Part shown: positions 45,155-54,377 of the stretch, piece after piece
How positions within the stretch are numbered: the first letter of the stretch is position 1
How the letters are laid out: the number at the start of each line of letters is the position of its first letter
Origin: Methylobacterium ajmalii
GTDB taxonomy: Bacteria; Pseudomonadota; Alphaproteobacteria; Rhizobiales; Beijerinckiaceae
Direction: 5' to 3'
Assembly (NCBI RefSeq): GCF_016613415.1
Contig: NZ_JACWCT010000026.1
Coordinates: forward strand, 121,259-185,258
Length of the DNA stretch: 64,000 nt
The notes under the pieces: model-generated
Database searches by the model: none
What the model was told of the DNA's origin: nothing
The model's input: only the letters and a program-made list of their open reading frames with translations
Translations under genes and position numbers: made by a program

Positions 45155-45964
45155 TCACGCCGGGGGCAGGGATTCCGGGTCGATCGTCCCGCCGTCGGCC
45201 CAGCCCATGAGCAGCGCCCGCACTGCCGCCGGATCGGCGAGGCGGTGGCGCGCGACCGTGTCGCCGGGCCCGACCCGGATGGTGATCCCGCCATCCTCGT
45301 TCACCGGCACGAAGGCCTTCTCGTCGGTGAGGTCGTCGCCGATGAAGATCGCGCGCCGGCCGGCATAGGGCGCCTCGCCCAGGAAGGCCCGGATGGCATG
45401 GCCCTTCGTGGCGCTCGCCGGCAGGATCTCGGCCACCGCCTTGCCCTGCTGCAACCGGTAGGCTTCGCCGAGGATGCCGGCGACCGAGGCTGCGGCCGAT
45501 TGCGCCCGCACGGCATCGGCCTCGCTCGCGAGCCGCCAATGCACCGCGACCGAGCAGCCCTTGTCCTCGATCAGCACGCCGTCGAGATCGGCGACCGCCC
45601 GCTGCAGGGTCTCGACGCCCGCCCGAAGGGCGGGATGCGCCGCCGGATCGCCGCCGGCCACCCGGCCGTCTCGGCGCTGCTCGACCCCGTGCAGGCCGGC
45701 GACGTCGAAGCGCTCCGGCGCCAGGAACCCGTCGATCGTGGCGATCGGCCGCCCGGTCACGAGCGCCATCGCCCCGCCGAGGCGCCCGCGCAGCCGCGCG
45801 AGGCCGGCGGGCAGGTCGGGCGGGACCACCACCCCGTCGGGCCGGGGCGCGATCTCCACCAGGGTGCCGTCGAAGTCGAGGAAGAGGGCGAAGGCGGTGT
45901 CGGTCAAGGGATCGAATCTCCCGTCGCTGGAAGGGACCGCCGCGGGGGTGCGACCGGTCCGCAT
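45155..45964 (-). CDS. otsB: Trehalose-6-phosphate phosphatase
   Basis: OtsB removes phosphate from trehalose 6-phosphate to yield the osmoprotectant trehalose. The 269 residues contain HAD motif I DFDGT (30-34) in ALFLDFDGTLVEIAPRPDGV, motif II in MALVTGRPIATIDGFL, the OtsB cap segment HGVEQRRDG, LIEDKGCSVAVHWR, KGHAIRAFL and motif III/IV FIGDDLTDEKAFVPVNE. The ATG has AAGGAG close ahead; a GTG 10 codons upstream is possible. No otsA synthase is in the window, though it commonly adjoins otsB; a GH15 hydrolase of the kind often linked to trehalose lies 6.5 kb away. Confidence 0.94.
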   Translation of the reverse strand: MRTGRTPAAVPSSDGRFDPLTDTAFALFLDFDGTLVEIAPRPDGVVVPPDLPAGLARLRGRLGGAMALVTGRPIATIDGFLAPERFDVAGLHGVEQRRDGRVAGGDPAAHPALRAGVETLQRAVADLDGVLIEDKGCSVAVHWRLASEADAVRAQSAAASVAGILGEAYRLQQGKAVAEILPASATKGHAIRAFLGEAPYAGRRAIFIGDDLTDEKAFVPVNEDGGITIRVGPGDTVARHRLADPAAVRALLMGWADGGTIDPESLPPA

Positions 45965-46378
45965 CCGCTCCTTAGCGGCGCATGGCCCTGGCACCGCCGG
46001 CCGCGTGGGGCGGCGACGCCACGTGGATCTGGCGGGGCGATGCCGGATCGCAACCGGATCCGCGACCCAAAGCGGCGCCGGAGAGGCGACATCGTGTCGC
46101 GTAGCCGAGGGCGGCCCTGCCGCGCCGCCGGATCTTTCGTCCGGACGGACAGTATTCCTAGGAGGGTGATCTCGGCTCCACGACGCGCCCGGCAGGCGTT
46201 CGCAAGCTCTCCCGTCGTCCCACCGCTGGGGAAAGCGTCGTCCAGGTGCCCGGCCGCGCCCGGAGCGCCGCTCTCGGCCGCGGCGACGGGCGCGCTGAAC
46301 GATCTTACCCGGATCTTACTGCGATGCCGTGGTCTCGTAATGCAGCGTAACCCTTGATTCAACTACGCGTGATTACTG
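45965..46378. other. Divergent intergenic region between otsB and the GGDEF-EAL gene
   Basis: This 414 bp region separates divergent genes and must carry both promoters. The part nearest the GGDEF-EAL gene (46300-46378) is noticeably less GC-rich, with GTAATGCAGCGTAACCCTTG and GCGTGATTACTGG. No gene or clear operator is seen. Confidence 0.45.
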
Positions 46379-48403
46379 GTGGGCGACGCGGTGGCGATTG
46401 GCACGGCCGAGCGGGGTGGATGCGCAGTGCGGCGGATTCTGACGATCATCGACCTCTTCCGCGTCGACACCTCGAACCCGGACCTGATGCGGGCGCAGAT
46501 GCGTGCCCTGCACAACCAGGTGCCGCTGCTCTACGTGATCCTGGCCGTCAACTCGACCGCGGTGGCCGTCACGCATCTGGGCGTCGCACCGACCGGGATC
46601 ACGCTCTACCCGCTCGCGGGGCTCCTGTCGGTCTGCGTCGTTCGTCTCTGCCTGTGGCTGCGCCGGCGCCGGCAGCCGATCGGGATGGAGGGGACCGCGC
46701 TCAAGCTGCGCGCCACGCTGGCGCTCGCCGGCATCCTGGCGGTGTGCTTCATGAGCTGGAGCGTCGCCCTGCTGCAGTACGGGGACGCCTATGCGCAGGC
46801 CCACGTCCTGTTCTATGTCGGCAACACGATGATCGCCTGCGCGTTCTGCCTCGCGCATCTGCGGGCGGCGGCGCTTCTGGTCATCGCGGTCGTCGCGGTC
46901 CCGTTCTGCCTGCACCTCAGCTCCTTCGACAACCACGTCATGCGGGCCATCGCCCTCAATTTACTGGTGGTCAGCGGCGCGCTCGCCTTCGTGCTCCTCG
47001 CCTATCATCGCGACTTCACGCGGCTCATCGGGCAACAGGTCGAGCTCGAGCGGCTGAGCCGGGAGAACCTGCGGCTCGCCAATCTCGATACCCTGACCGA
47101 GCTGCCCAACCGCCGCAGCTTCTTCGCCTCCCTCGATACGGCGGCGCAGGCGGCCCAGGCGAGCCGCGGCGGCTTCGTCGTCGGCCTCGTCGACCTCGAC
47201 GGCTTCAAGCCGGTGAACGACGCCCACGGCCACGGTGCCGGCGACGCGGTGCTGCAGGAGGCCGCGCGCCGCCTGCGCGCGGTGATGGGAAACGCCGCCG
47301 TGGTGGCCCGTCTCGGCGGCGACGAGTTCGGCCTGATCCTGCCCGGCAGGGCCGGGGCGACCGCGCTCGCCGGGACCGGGGATGCGATCTGCGGTGCCCT
47401 GGCGGCGCCGTTCCGGCTGCCGAACGGCGGCAGCGCCCAGATCGCCGCCTCGGTCGGCTTCGCGGCGTGTCCGGAGGCCGGGTACCGGGCGGAGGTCCTG
47501 GTCGAGCGGGCGGATTACGCCCTGTACTACGCCAAGGCGAACCGCCGCGGCACCGCGGTGCTGTTCACCGAGGAGCACGAGCGTCTGCTGCGCACCCAGA
47601 GCGTGATCGAGCAGGCCCTGCGCCACGCCGATCTCCCGCAGGAGCTGAGCCTCGTCTACCAGCCGATCGTCGACGTGCAGAGCGGCCGCACGATCGCCTT
47701 CGAGGCGCTGGCGCGCTGGAGGAGCCCGGAGCTGGGCCAGGTCTCCCCGGCGGTGTTCGTGCCGATCGCCGAGCGCTCCGGACTGATCACCCGCATCACC
47801 GCGGTGCTGTTCGGCCAGGCGCTCGCCGCGGCCCGGGCCTGGCCCGAGTCGGTCGCCCTGTCGTTCAACCTGTCGATGGCCGACATCGCCTCGCCCCAGG
47901 CCGCCGCCGGTATCGTCGCGGCGGTCAAGGCAAGCGGCCTCGCCCCCGGCCGGGTGATCCTGGAGGCGACCGAGACCGCGCTGATCCAGGACGTGGCGCA
48001 GGCCCAGAACGTGCTGGGGACCCTCAAGGCGAACGGCATCGCCATCGCGCTGGACGATTTCGGCACCGGCTACTCGTCCCTGAGCTACGTCCACCGCCTG
48101 CCGCTCGACAAGCTCAAGATCGACCGTAGCTTCATCAGCGAGATCACCACCGACCCGGCGAGCCGCGACATCGTCACGTCGATCCTCGGCCTCGCCCGGA
48201 ACCTGAAGCTCTGCTGCGTCGTCGAGGGCATCGAGACCGCCGAGCAGGCCCGCCTGCTGGAGAGCCTCGGCTGCGTCCAGATGCAGGGCTATCACTTCCA
48301 TCGGCCGATGGGGGTCTCCGACACGCTGAACTACCTGGATTCCGAGGCGGCGCGGATGATCCGGTCGGTCCAGGCGGTCGCCCGTCAGCAAGCGGTCGCC
48401 TGA
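46379..48403 (+). CDS. Membrane GGDEF-EAL protein (cyclic di-GMP synthesis/breakdown)
   Basis: The 674-residue protein starts with about six membrane helices (residues 50-210), followed by GGDEF and EAL domains. The GGDEF motif (313-317, ARLGGDEFGLIL) and VDLDGFKPVNDAHGHGAGD are intact, so cyclase activity is plausible. No RxxD I-site lies before it. The EAL motif (442-444, FEALARWRSP) and the metal and catalytic residues of the phosphodiesterase are present (FNLSMADI, EATETAL, DDFGTGYSSL, LKIDRSF, VVEGIETAEQ). Which activity dominates cannot be read from sequence. The membrane part resembles a MASE-type sensor. The start is GTG without a clear ribosome binding site; a GTG 16 codons later is an alternative. 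Confidence 0.93.
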   Translation: MGDAVAIGTAERGGCAVRRILTIIDLFRVDTSNPDLMRAQMRALHNQVPLLYVILAVNSTAVAVTHLGVAPTGITLYPLAGLLSVCVVRLCLWLRRRRQPIGMEGTALKLRATLALAGILAVCFMSWSVALLQYGDAYAQAHVLFYVGNTMIACAFCLAHLRAAALLVIAVVAVPFCLHLSSFDNHVMRAIALNLLVVSGALAFVLLAYHRDFTRLIGQQVELERLSRENLRLANLDTLTELPNRRSFFASLDTAAQAAQASRGGFVVGLVDLDGFKPVNDAHGHGAGDAVLQEAARRLRAVMGNAAVVARLGGDEFGLILPGRAGATALAGTGDAICGALAAPFRLPNGGSAQIAASVGFAACPEAGYRAEVLVERADYALYYAKANRRGTAVLFTEEHERLLRTQSVIEQALRHADLPQELSLVYQPIVDVQSGRTIAFEALARWRSPELGQVSPAVFVPIAERSGLITRITAVLFGQALAAARAWPESVALSFNLSMADIASPQAAAGIVAAVKASGLAPGRVILEATETALIQDVAQAQNVLGTLKANGIAIALDDFGTGYSSLSYVHRLPLDKLKIDRSFISEITTDPASRDIVTSILGLARNLKLCCVVEGIETAEQARLLESLGCVQMQGYHFHRPMGVSDTLNYLDSEAARMIRSVQAVARQQAVA

Positions 48404-48444
48404 GCAGGGGAATGCCGTCCACCTGAAAGGGGAGGGGATCGGCC

Positions 48445-48945
48445 ATGCTCACCGATGACATCGGCGACATCCCAGGCCGCGCCGGTCGGCTCGCCCGGAT
48501 CGAGGCGCCCTGCACCGCCCGGTCTTCCTCGGCGACGCCATCGATCGCGCGCCCGGCAGTGCCGGGGTCGTGGCCATCGCGCGCGACCTCCAGGCCCGCG
48601 AGCCGGATTCCGCGACCTGCCTGACCGGCAAACACGAGGCGATGCTGCTCGACGCGGTCGCCGGGACCGGCTTCGACCTGTGGCGGCTCGACAGCGGCGG
48701 CCCGACGCGCAGTTCCTACGACGTCACGCAAGCCCAGCGGCCTGCCCGACATCGTCGCCTGGATCGCCGCCCTGCGGCCTTGCACGCACACCCCGACGCG
48801 GAACGGCTCGCCCACCGCATTGATCTCGATACCGGCGCGGTGTTCGACGGTCCGCTCACTGCCGGGGTGTTCACCGCGGGGCAGGGGCCGCCGGTGGATA
48901 TTCTGTCGTTGCGGTGGGAGGCCGGCAGCGGCATCGCTGCTCTCG
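48445..48945 (+). pseudogene. Decayed bis-phosphatase-like metallophosphoesterase
   Basis: Pieces of a Ser/Thr phosphatase-like metallophosphoesterase appear in order but in different frames. MLTDDIGDIPGR (the GDIHG motif with His changed to Pro) comes first, then after a frameshift RPVFLGDAIDRAPGSAGVVA and LTGKHEAMLLDAVAG (GNHE with Asn changed to Lys). After another shift comes GLPDIVAWIAAL, then a deletion that seems to remove the middle third, then a THTPT-like remnant and LAHRIDLDTGAVFDGPLTAG in yet another frame. The ATG still has GGGGAGGGG ahead. At least three frameshifts, a deletion and two lost catalytic residues make function very unlikely. Confidence 0.85.
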
Positions 48946-49227
48946 ACCCTTTGCCGATGTCCGGAAGGTCCGCTTGCAGGCTGCTCAGGCGGCGGCCGTG
49001 GCATTTTGCGACGAAGCGGATGCCGGTCGTCGCAGACAATGCAGCGAAATGAAGGACCTGGAGGTCTTCGCGATCGTGAAGCTCTTCCGCAGCCGGGCTG
49101 GGTAACGTGCGGACGAGCAGCTTTTCGACATGCTCGCCGGATCTCGGCCGTCGAAGCGACCGAATCATCGCGGACATCGCCAGCACGTCGCCTCGTTTGA
49201 AATACTGTACCGGACGATCGGACCGGT

Positions 49228-49969
49228 TCGTGCTGTCAGCGAGATTTCGCATGATGCTCCGGGCGAACAGTTCCGGTGCCTCCAGCATCATCAGGTGTCC
49301 GGTGCCGGGAATGTCCGTGTTGGTCATGGCTCCGCGCGCCAGCCACTCGGGCACGTTCCAACCGCTCCGAGCGCGAGCACCTGCGAGCAGGTGAACCGGC
49401 AGTCCGGACACGACGAGGTTCTTCAGGCCATCGAGATAGGCATCGTCGCCTGTCGCCGCGACGACAGCGCGAGCCTGGCTGCGCAATGTGGAGACGGGTT
49501 GATTTTCGAGCTACTGGGTCGCGATTTCCAAGGCGACGGGAGTAGGCTTGACCCCGGCGCGGCCGATCCATGCAGCCACATCGGCGCGAAAACCCTCGAC
49601 CTCCTCCGCGATCTCGGAAAGTTCCTGCGTTGCAATCCTTCGCGACCAGAAGGCGTCGTCCAGCGTGAGGTTGCCCTCGATGCTCGTCAGGGATTTCGTC
49701 AATTTCGGGTGACGTCCCGCAAACAGGACGGCAATGGCGCCGCCGACCGAGTGAGCGACGACATCAACGGGCTCGTCGACGCGTTCTCGCAGGCAACTCG
49801 CAACACGGTCGGCTTGCTCAGCCAGCTCCCAGGCCGTCGGGGCCTCGTTTCGGTAAGAGCCGTATCCGATCAAATCGGGTGCAAGAACCGTCGCGTCGCC
49901 GAGACCCGAGAGGATGCCGGGAGCGCTCAGCGACCCGAACAGGCCGTGGATCAGTCGAATCGGTGCCAT
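49228..49969 (-). pseudogene. Alpha/beta hydrolase interrupted by one amber codon
   Basis: The reading frame from the ATG at 49969, which has a good GGAGGACGCG site, encodes an alpha/beta hydrolase N-terminal half: IRLIHGLFGSLSAPGILSGL, LAPDLIGYGSY and the nucleophile elbow VVAHSVGGAIAV. It meets TAG at 49511-49513 after ALEIATQ. The same frame then resumes with LENQPVSTLRSQAR and the expected C-terminal half (LPVHLLAGARARSGWNVPEW, DIPGTGHLMMLEAPELFA with the catalytic His). No other lesion is visible across the break, so a single nonsense change, such as CAG to TAG, is the simplest reading. The natural stop also seems lost because the frame runs on past the domain. Base composition is less GC-rich than the neighbours. 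Confidence 0.8.
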
Positions 49970-50249
49970 CGCGTCCTCCACCGTATCGCTCCCCGATGGG
50001 TACGAACCTCGTGGACGCTTTCGGGGAAGGCGCTTCGTGCAGCGTATGGCGTCGATGGGTCGGTTGCGGAACGTCCGCTTCCGGCAGAACGGCGCAAGGC
50101 GGCCCGCGGCCTTGGACAGCCCGATCAAGCCGAGCGGGTTTCGGGCCCGGAGCCTCGATCGAAGGAGGAGCCCATCCCGCTCCATCCGGCATCGTCACCG
50201 GCCATGGATCCCGGGTTCCGCTTCGCGGCCCCGGGAGACGATGGAGGCC

Positions 50250-50283
50250 GTGCAGCCCGCCGGAGACATCCGGCGGGCTGCAC
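50250..50283 (-). terminator. Hairpin downstream of transketolase
   Basis: GTGCAGCCCGCCGG (50250-50263) and CCGGCGGGCTGCAC (50270-50283) form a perfect 14-bp stem with an AGACAT loop, 7 bp beyond the tkt stop. No U-tract follows on the reverse strand, so it may act as a terminator with help or as an mRNA 3' stabiliser. Confidence 0.72.
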
Positions 50284-50290
50284 AGGATTC

Positions 50291-52369
50291 TCAGCCCTTC
50301 GCCTTCGCCACCTGGGCGCGGGCGGCCTCAAGCACCTTCTCCGGCGTGAAGCCGAACTTCGACTGCAGGTCCTTGATCGGCGCCGAGGAGCCGAAGGTGT
50401 GCATGCCCAGGATCGTGCCGGCGCTGCCGGTGTAGCGGTCCCAGCCGATCACCGAGCCCTGCTCGACCGCGACGCGGGCGGTCACCTCGGGCGGCAGCAC
50501 GCTGTTGCGGTAGGCCTCGTCCTGCTGCTCGAACAGCTCCCAGGACGGCATCGACACCACCCGGGCTTTCACGCCCTCGGCCTTCAGCGTCTCGTAGGCG
50601 CCGAGGCAGAGCTGCACCTCGGAGCCGGTGCCGATCAGGATCACGTCCGGCTTCGCCTCGTCGGTGCCGGCCAGCACGTAGGCGCCCTTGGCGGCGCCCG
50701 AGGCCGGGGCGTACTTCTCCCGGTCGACGGTCGGCAGCGGCTGGCGGCTCAGCGCCAGCACCGCCGGCTGGTGCTTGAGCTGCATGATGACGCGATAGGC
50801 CTCCGCCACCTCGTTGGCGTCCGCCGGCCGGAAGGTGACGAGGCCGGGAATCGCGCGCAGCGCCAGCAGGTGCTCCACTGGCTGGTGGGTCGGCCCATCC
50901 TCGCCCACCCCGATCGAATCGTGGGTGAAGACGTGGAAGACCGGCAGCTCCATCAGGGCGGCGAGCCGGATCGGCGGGCGCATGTAGTCGGAGAAGACCA
51001 GGAAGGTCGCCCCGTAGGCGCGCAGGCCCACGAGGCCCAGGCCGTTGACGATCGAGCCCATCGCGTGCTCGCGCACGCCGAAATGGATGTTGCGCCCGCC
51101 GGGCGTGAACGGCCCGAGGGTGCCGGCCTCCGGGCTCTCGAGCTTGGTCTTGTTCGAGGGCGCGAGGTCGGCCGAGCCGCCAAGCAGCCACGGCACCCGG
51201 TTGGCGATGGCGTTGAGCACCTTGCCGGACGATTCGCGGGTGGCCAGCCCCTTGGCGTCCGCCGGGAAGACCGGGATCTCGGCGTCCCAGCCCTCCGGCA
51301 GCTCGCCGGCGAGATAGGCGTCGAGGTCCTTGGCGAGGCCGGCGTCCCCGGCCTTCACCTCCTCGACCAGCGCCAGCCACTCCTCGCGCAGGGCCTTGCC
51401 GCGGGCGCCGATCCCGTTGCGGAAGGCGTCGTAGACGCCGTCCGGCACCAGGAACTGCGAATCCTCCGGCCAGCCATAGGCGCGCTTGGCGCCCTTGACC
51501 TCGTCGGGGCCGAGCGCGTCCGAGTGGGCCTTCGGCGTGCCCTGCTTCGTCGGCGCGCCGTAGCCGATCACCGAGTTGACGATGATCAGGGTCGGGCGGT
51601 CGCCCGATTGCAGGAAGGTCTCGAGGGCGTGGGCGACCGCCGCGGTGTCGTTGGCGTCGGCGACCCGCAGCACTTGCCAGCCATAGGCCAGGAAGCGGGC
51701 GGCGACCTCCTCGCTGAAGGCGAGGTCGGTGTGGCCCTCGATGGTGATGGTGTTGTTGTCGTAGATCCAGCACAGGTTCGACAGGCGCAGGTGCCCGGCG
51801 ATCGAGGCGGCCTCGGCCGAGACGCCCTCCATCAGGTCGCCGTCGCTGCACATGGCGTAGACGTTGTAGTCGAAGACCTGCCGGTCGCCGTGGGCCAGGC
51901 GCTCGCCGAGGAAGCGGCCGCCCATCGCCATGCCGACCGAATTCGCCACGCCCTGGCCGAGCGGCCCGGTGGTCACCTCGACGCCGGTGGTGAAGTGGTA
52001 TTCCGGGTGTCCCGGGGTGCGGCTGTCGAGCTGGCGGAACTTCTTGATGTCCTCCAGGCTCACCGCCGGGGCGTTGCCCCCGTCCTTCTCCGCCACCTCG
52101 GCGAGGTGGAGCAGGCTGTAGAGCAGCATCGAGGCATGCCCGACCGACAGCACGAAGCGGTCGCGGTTCGGCCAGTGCGGGTTCGCCGGGTCGTAGCGGA
52201 GGTAGCGGTTCCACAGGGTGAAGGCGACCGGGGCCAGGCCCATCGGCGCGCCGGCATGGCCGGAATTGGCCTTCTGCACCGCATCGATCGTCAGCGTGCG
52301 GATCGTGTCGATGCAGCGCTGGTCGATCTCGCTGGTGCCGGCCTTCGCCTTGGTGTCGGCTGCGCTCAT
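50291..52369 (-). CDS. tkt: Transketolase
   Basis: Transketolase moves two-carbon units between sugar phosphates using thiamine diphosphate in the pentose phosphate pathway, and in methylotroph relatives also in formaldehyde-linked routes. The 692-residue length is normal. Features are the N-terminal substrate-site His in [13 protein letters not shown], the cofactor motif [20 protein letters not shown] through [10 protein letters not shown], the central pyrimidine-binding part ([35 protein letters not shown]) and the C-terminal domain ([20 protein letters not shown]). The ATG has GAGGCCCAGAC ahead. It follows the GH15 gene by 40 bp on the same strand, so co-transcription is likely. Confidence 0.97.
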   Translation of the reverse strand: MSAADTKAKAGTSEIDQRCIDTIRTLTIDAVQKANSGHAGAPMGLAPVAFTLWNRYLRYDPANPHWPNRDRFVLSVGHASMLLYSLLHLAEVAEKDGGNAPAVSLEDIKKFRQLDSRTPGHPEYHFTTGVEVTTGPLGQGVANSVGMAMGGRFLGERLAHGDRQVFDYNVYAMCSDGDLMEGVSAEAASIAGHLRLSNLCWIYDNNTITIEGHTDLAFSEEVAARFLAYGWQVLRVADANDTAAVAHALETFLQSGDRPTLIIVNSVIGYGAPTKQGTPKAHSDALGPDEVKGAKRAYGWPEDSQFLVPDGVYDAFRNGIGARGKALREEWLALVEEVKAGDAGLAKDLDAYLAGELPEGWDAEIPVFPADAKGLATRESSGKVLNAIANRVPWLLGGSADLAPSNKTKLESPEAGTLGPFTPGGRNIHFGVREHAMGSIVNGLGLVGLRAYGATFLVFSDYMRPPIRLAALMELPVFHVFTHDSIGVGEDGPTHQPVEHLLALRAIPGLVTFRPADANEVAEAYRVIMQLKHQPAVLALSRQPLPTVDREKYAPASGAAKGAYVLAGTDEAKPDVILIGTGSEVQLCLGAYETLKAEGVKARVVSMPSWELFEQQDEAYRNSVLPPEVTARVAVEQGSVIGWDRYTGSAGTILGMHTFGSSAPIKDLQSKFGFTPEKVLEAARAQVAKAKG

Positions 52370-52409
52370 GTCTGGGCCTCGTCGGAATGGGGTGTCGGGA
52401 TGCGCCGCC

Positions 52410-54296
52410 TCACGACGTCGCGCCCTGGGCCGCGTGCGGCAGCATGACCGGGCGCTCGCCCGCCTGCCCCGCCGCGTCAGGGTCTCCGCCGCGCTCCTTA
52501 GCGGGTCCGACGGCGCGACTGAAGTTCAGAAGCGTGTTGACCAACGCGACATGGCTGAACGCCTGCGGAAAATTTCCGACCTGGCGCTTGCGCACCGGGT
52601 CGTATTCCTCGGCGAGCAGCCCGACGTCGTTGCAGAGCGCCAGCAGCCGCTCGATCAGGGCGCGGGCCTCGTCGCAGCGCCCGAGCCCGATCAGGTTGTC
52701 GGCGTACCAGAAGCTGCACGGCAAGAAGGCGCCCTCGCCGGCAGGCAGTCCGTCGGTGGTCTGGCCGCTGGTGTCGTAGCGCAGCACGAAGCCGTCATGC
52801 ATCAGCTCGCGGCCGATCGCCTCGACGGTGCCGACGACCCGCGGATCGTCCTGGGGCAGGAAGCCCATATGGGCGATCAGCAGCAGGCTCGCGTCGAGGT
52901 CCTTCGCGCCGTAGAACTGCACGAAGCTGTTGCGCTCCCGATCGAAGCCCTTGTCGCAGACCTCGCGGTGGATCTCGTCGCGGGCGGCGCGCCAGCGCGC
53001 CACCGCGGTCTCGTCCCCGGCGGTCGGCTCCTCGTCGGCGACGTGCTCCTCGTAGAACTTGATCGCCCGGTCGAAGGCGACCCAGGCCATCACCTTCGAA
53101 TGGACGAAGTGCTTGCGCCCGCCGCGCACCTCCCAGATGCCCTCGTCCGGCTCGCGCCAGACCCGCTCGAGGTGGTCGAGGAGGGCACGCCCGACCCGCA
53201 CGCCCGATTCGTCGGCCCGCATCCCGCGCTGGTGGGCCTGGTAGAGGGCGTCGAACAGCTCGCCGTAGACGTCGAGCTGGAACTGTTGCGCGGCGGCGTT
53301 GCCGACCCGTACCGGGCGCGAGCCTTCGTAGCCCGGCAGCCAGTCGAGCTCGATCTCGGGCAGCAGGCGCTCGCCGGCGATGCCGTAGAGGATGTGGGCC
53401 TGGGCGGGGCTGCCCGCCACCGCCCGTGTGAGCCAGTCGCGCCAGGCCCGGGCCTCGTCGATGTAGCCCGCATCCATCAGTGCCAGCAGCGTGAAGGTCG
53501 AGTCGCGCAGCCAGCAGAACCGGTAGTCCCAGTTGCGCACGCCGCCGATCTGTTCGGGCAGCGAGGTGGTGGGTGCTGCCACGATCCCGCCGGTCGGCCG
53601 GTAGATCAGCGCCTTGAGGGTCAGGAGCGAGCGCGTCAGCACCGCGTCCCAGGGCGTGCCGCCGCGGCAGCGTCGGCACCAGGAGCGCCAGTAATCGACG
53701 GTGCCGGAGAGCACCTTGCGCGGCTCGATCGGCGGCGGGTCCTCCTCGTGCGAGAGGCCCCAGCTCAGCACGAAGGCGGTGCTGCGCCCTTCCTCGATCG
53801 TGAAGTCCGAGACCGTCGACTGGCCGACCCCCTTGAGCGGCGCACGGGTGCGAAGCACCAGCTTGTTCGGCCCGGCGATGGCGCGCAGGTCGTCGTTCTC
53901 GCTGCGCGACACCCAGGGGACGGCGGAGCCGTAATCGAAGCGCACCACCAGATCCATGCGCATCGCCACCCGGCCGCGCACGCCCTCGACCAGGCGCACC
54001 AGGTGGGTGCCGTCCTCGACCGGCATGTAGTCGAGCACCCGCACGACCCCCTCCGGGGTCTCGTGGATGGTCTCGAGGACCAGCGTGTCGTCCAGGTAGC
54101 GGCGGGTGGTGGTGGCCGCGCCCGCCGGCGCGATCTTCCAGTGGCCGTGATCCTCGCGGGTGCCGAGCAGGGCCGCGAAGCAGGCGGAGGCGTCGAAGCG
54201 CGGCCAGCACAGCCAGTCGACGCTGCCGTCGCGCCCGATCAGCGCCGCGCTGCGCCCGTCCCCGACGAGCGCGTAATCCTCGATGAGCAACGCCAT
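52410..54296 (-). CDS. Glycoside hydrolase family 15 protein (glucoamylase/trehalase-like)
   Basis: The 628-residue cytosolic protein has the GH15 arrangement: an N-terminal beta-sandwich (MALLIEDYALVGDGRSAALI, DGSVDWLCWPRFDASACFAA) and the (alpha/alpha)6 catalytic barrel (GGVRNWDYRFCWLRDSTFTL, GIAGERLLPEIELDWLPGYE, LLAEEYDPVRKRQVGNFPQA). The catalytic general acid and base Glu should be in the ELDWLPGYEG and EEYDPVRK regions. Bacterial proteins of this type include trehalases and glucan hydrolases; in Rhizobiales they often adjoin otsBA. The ATG giving MALLIEDY is the family start. It lies 81 bp after the anchored unknown protein and 40 bp before tkt. Confidence 0.9.
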   Translation of the reverse strand: MALLIEDYALVGDGRSAALIGRDGSVDWLCWPRFDASACFAALLGTREDHGHWKIAPAGAATTTRRYLDDTLVLETIHETPEGVVRVLDYMPVEDGTHLVRLVEGVRGRVAMRMDLVVRFDYGSAVPWVSRSENDDLRAIAGPNKLVLRTRAPLKGVGQSTVSDFTIEEGRSTAFVLSWGLSHEEDPPPIEPRKVLSGTVDYWRSWCRRCRGGTPWDAVLTRSLLTLKALIYRPTGGIVAAPTTSLPEQIGGVRNWDYRFCWLRDSTFTLLALMDAGYIDEARAWRDWLTRAVAGSPAQAHILYGIAGERLLPEIELDWLPGYEGSRPVRVGNAAAQQFQLDVYGELFDALYQAHQRGMRADESGVRVGRALLDHLERVWREPDEGIWEVRGGRKHFVHSKVMAWVAFDRAIKFYEEHVADEEPTAGDETAVARWRAARDEIHREVCDKGFDRERNSFVQFYGAKDLDASLLLIAHMGFLPQDDPRVVGTVEAIGRELMHDGFVLRYDTSGQTTDGLPAGEGAFLPCSFWYADNLIGLGRCDEARALIERLLALCNDVGLLAEEYDPVRKRQVGNFPQAFSHVALVNTLLNFSRAVGPAKERGGDPDAAGQAGERPVMLPHAAQGATS

Positions 54297-54377
54297 GATG
54301 CGTCCCGAACGGAAGTCGTGACGCCCGTAGCTAGAGCGGCCTTCCCTTCGGTCCAACCCGATTCCGGCCGCGTCCGG

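Noticed and set aside
49511..49513. Programmed readthrough of the amber codon (for example pyrrolysine or selenocysteine-type recoding)
   Set aside because: Selenocysteine uses TGA, and no pyrrolysine-type context or stem-loop is seen. The second half also runs past its natural end, which fits decay.
49130..52447. Open frame of about 1,100 codons on the + strand across the hydrolase remnant and transketolase
   Set aside because: It is antisense to a clearly functional transketolase, has no recognisable fold and has no ribosome binding site. It is a composition artefact.
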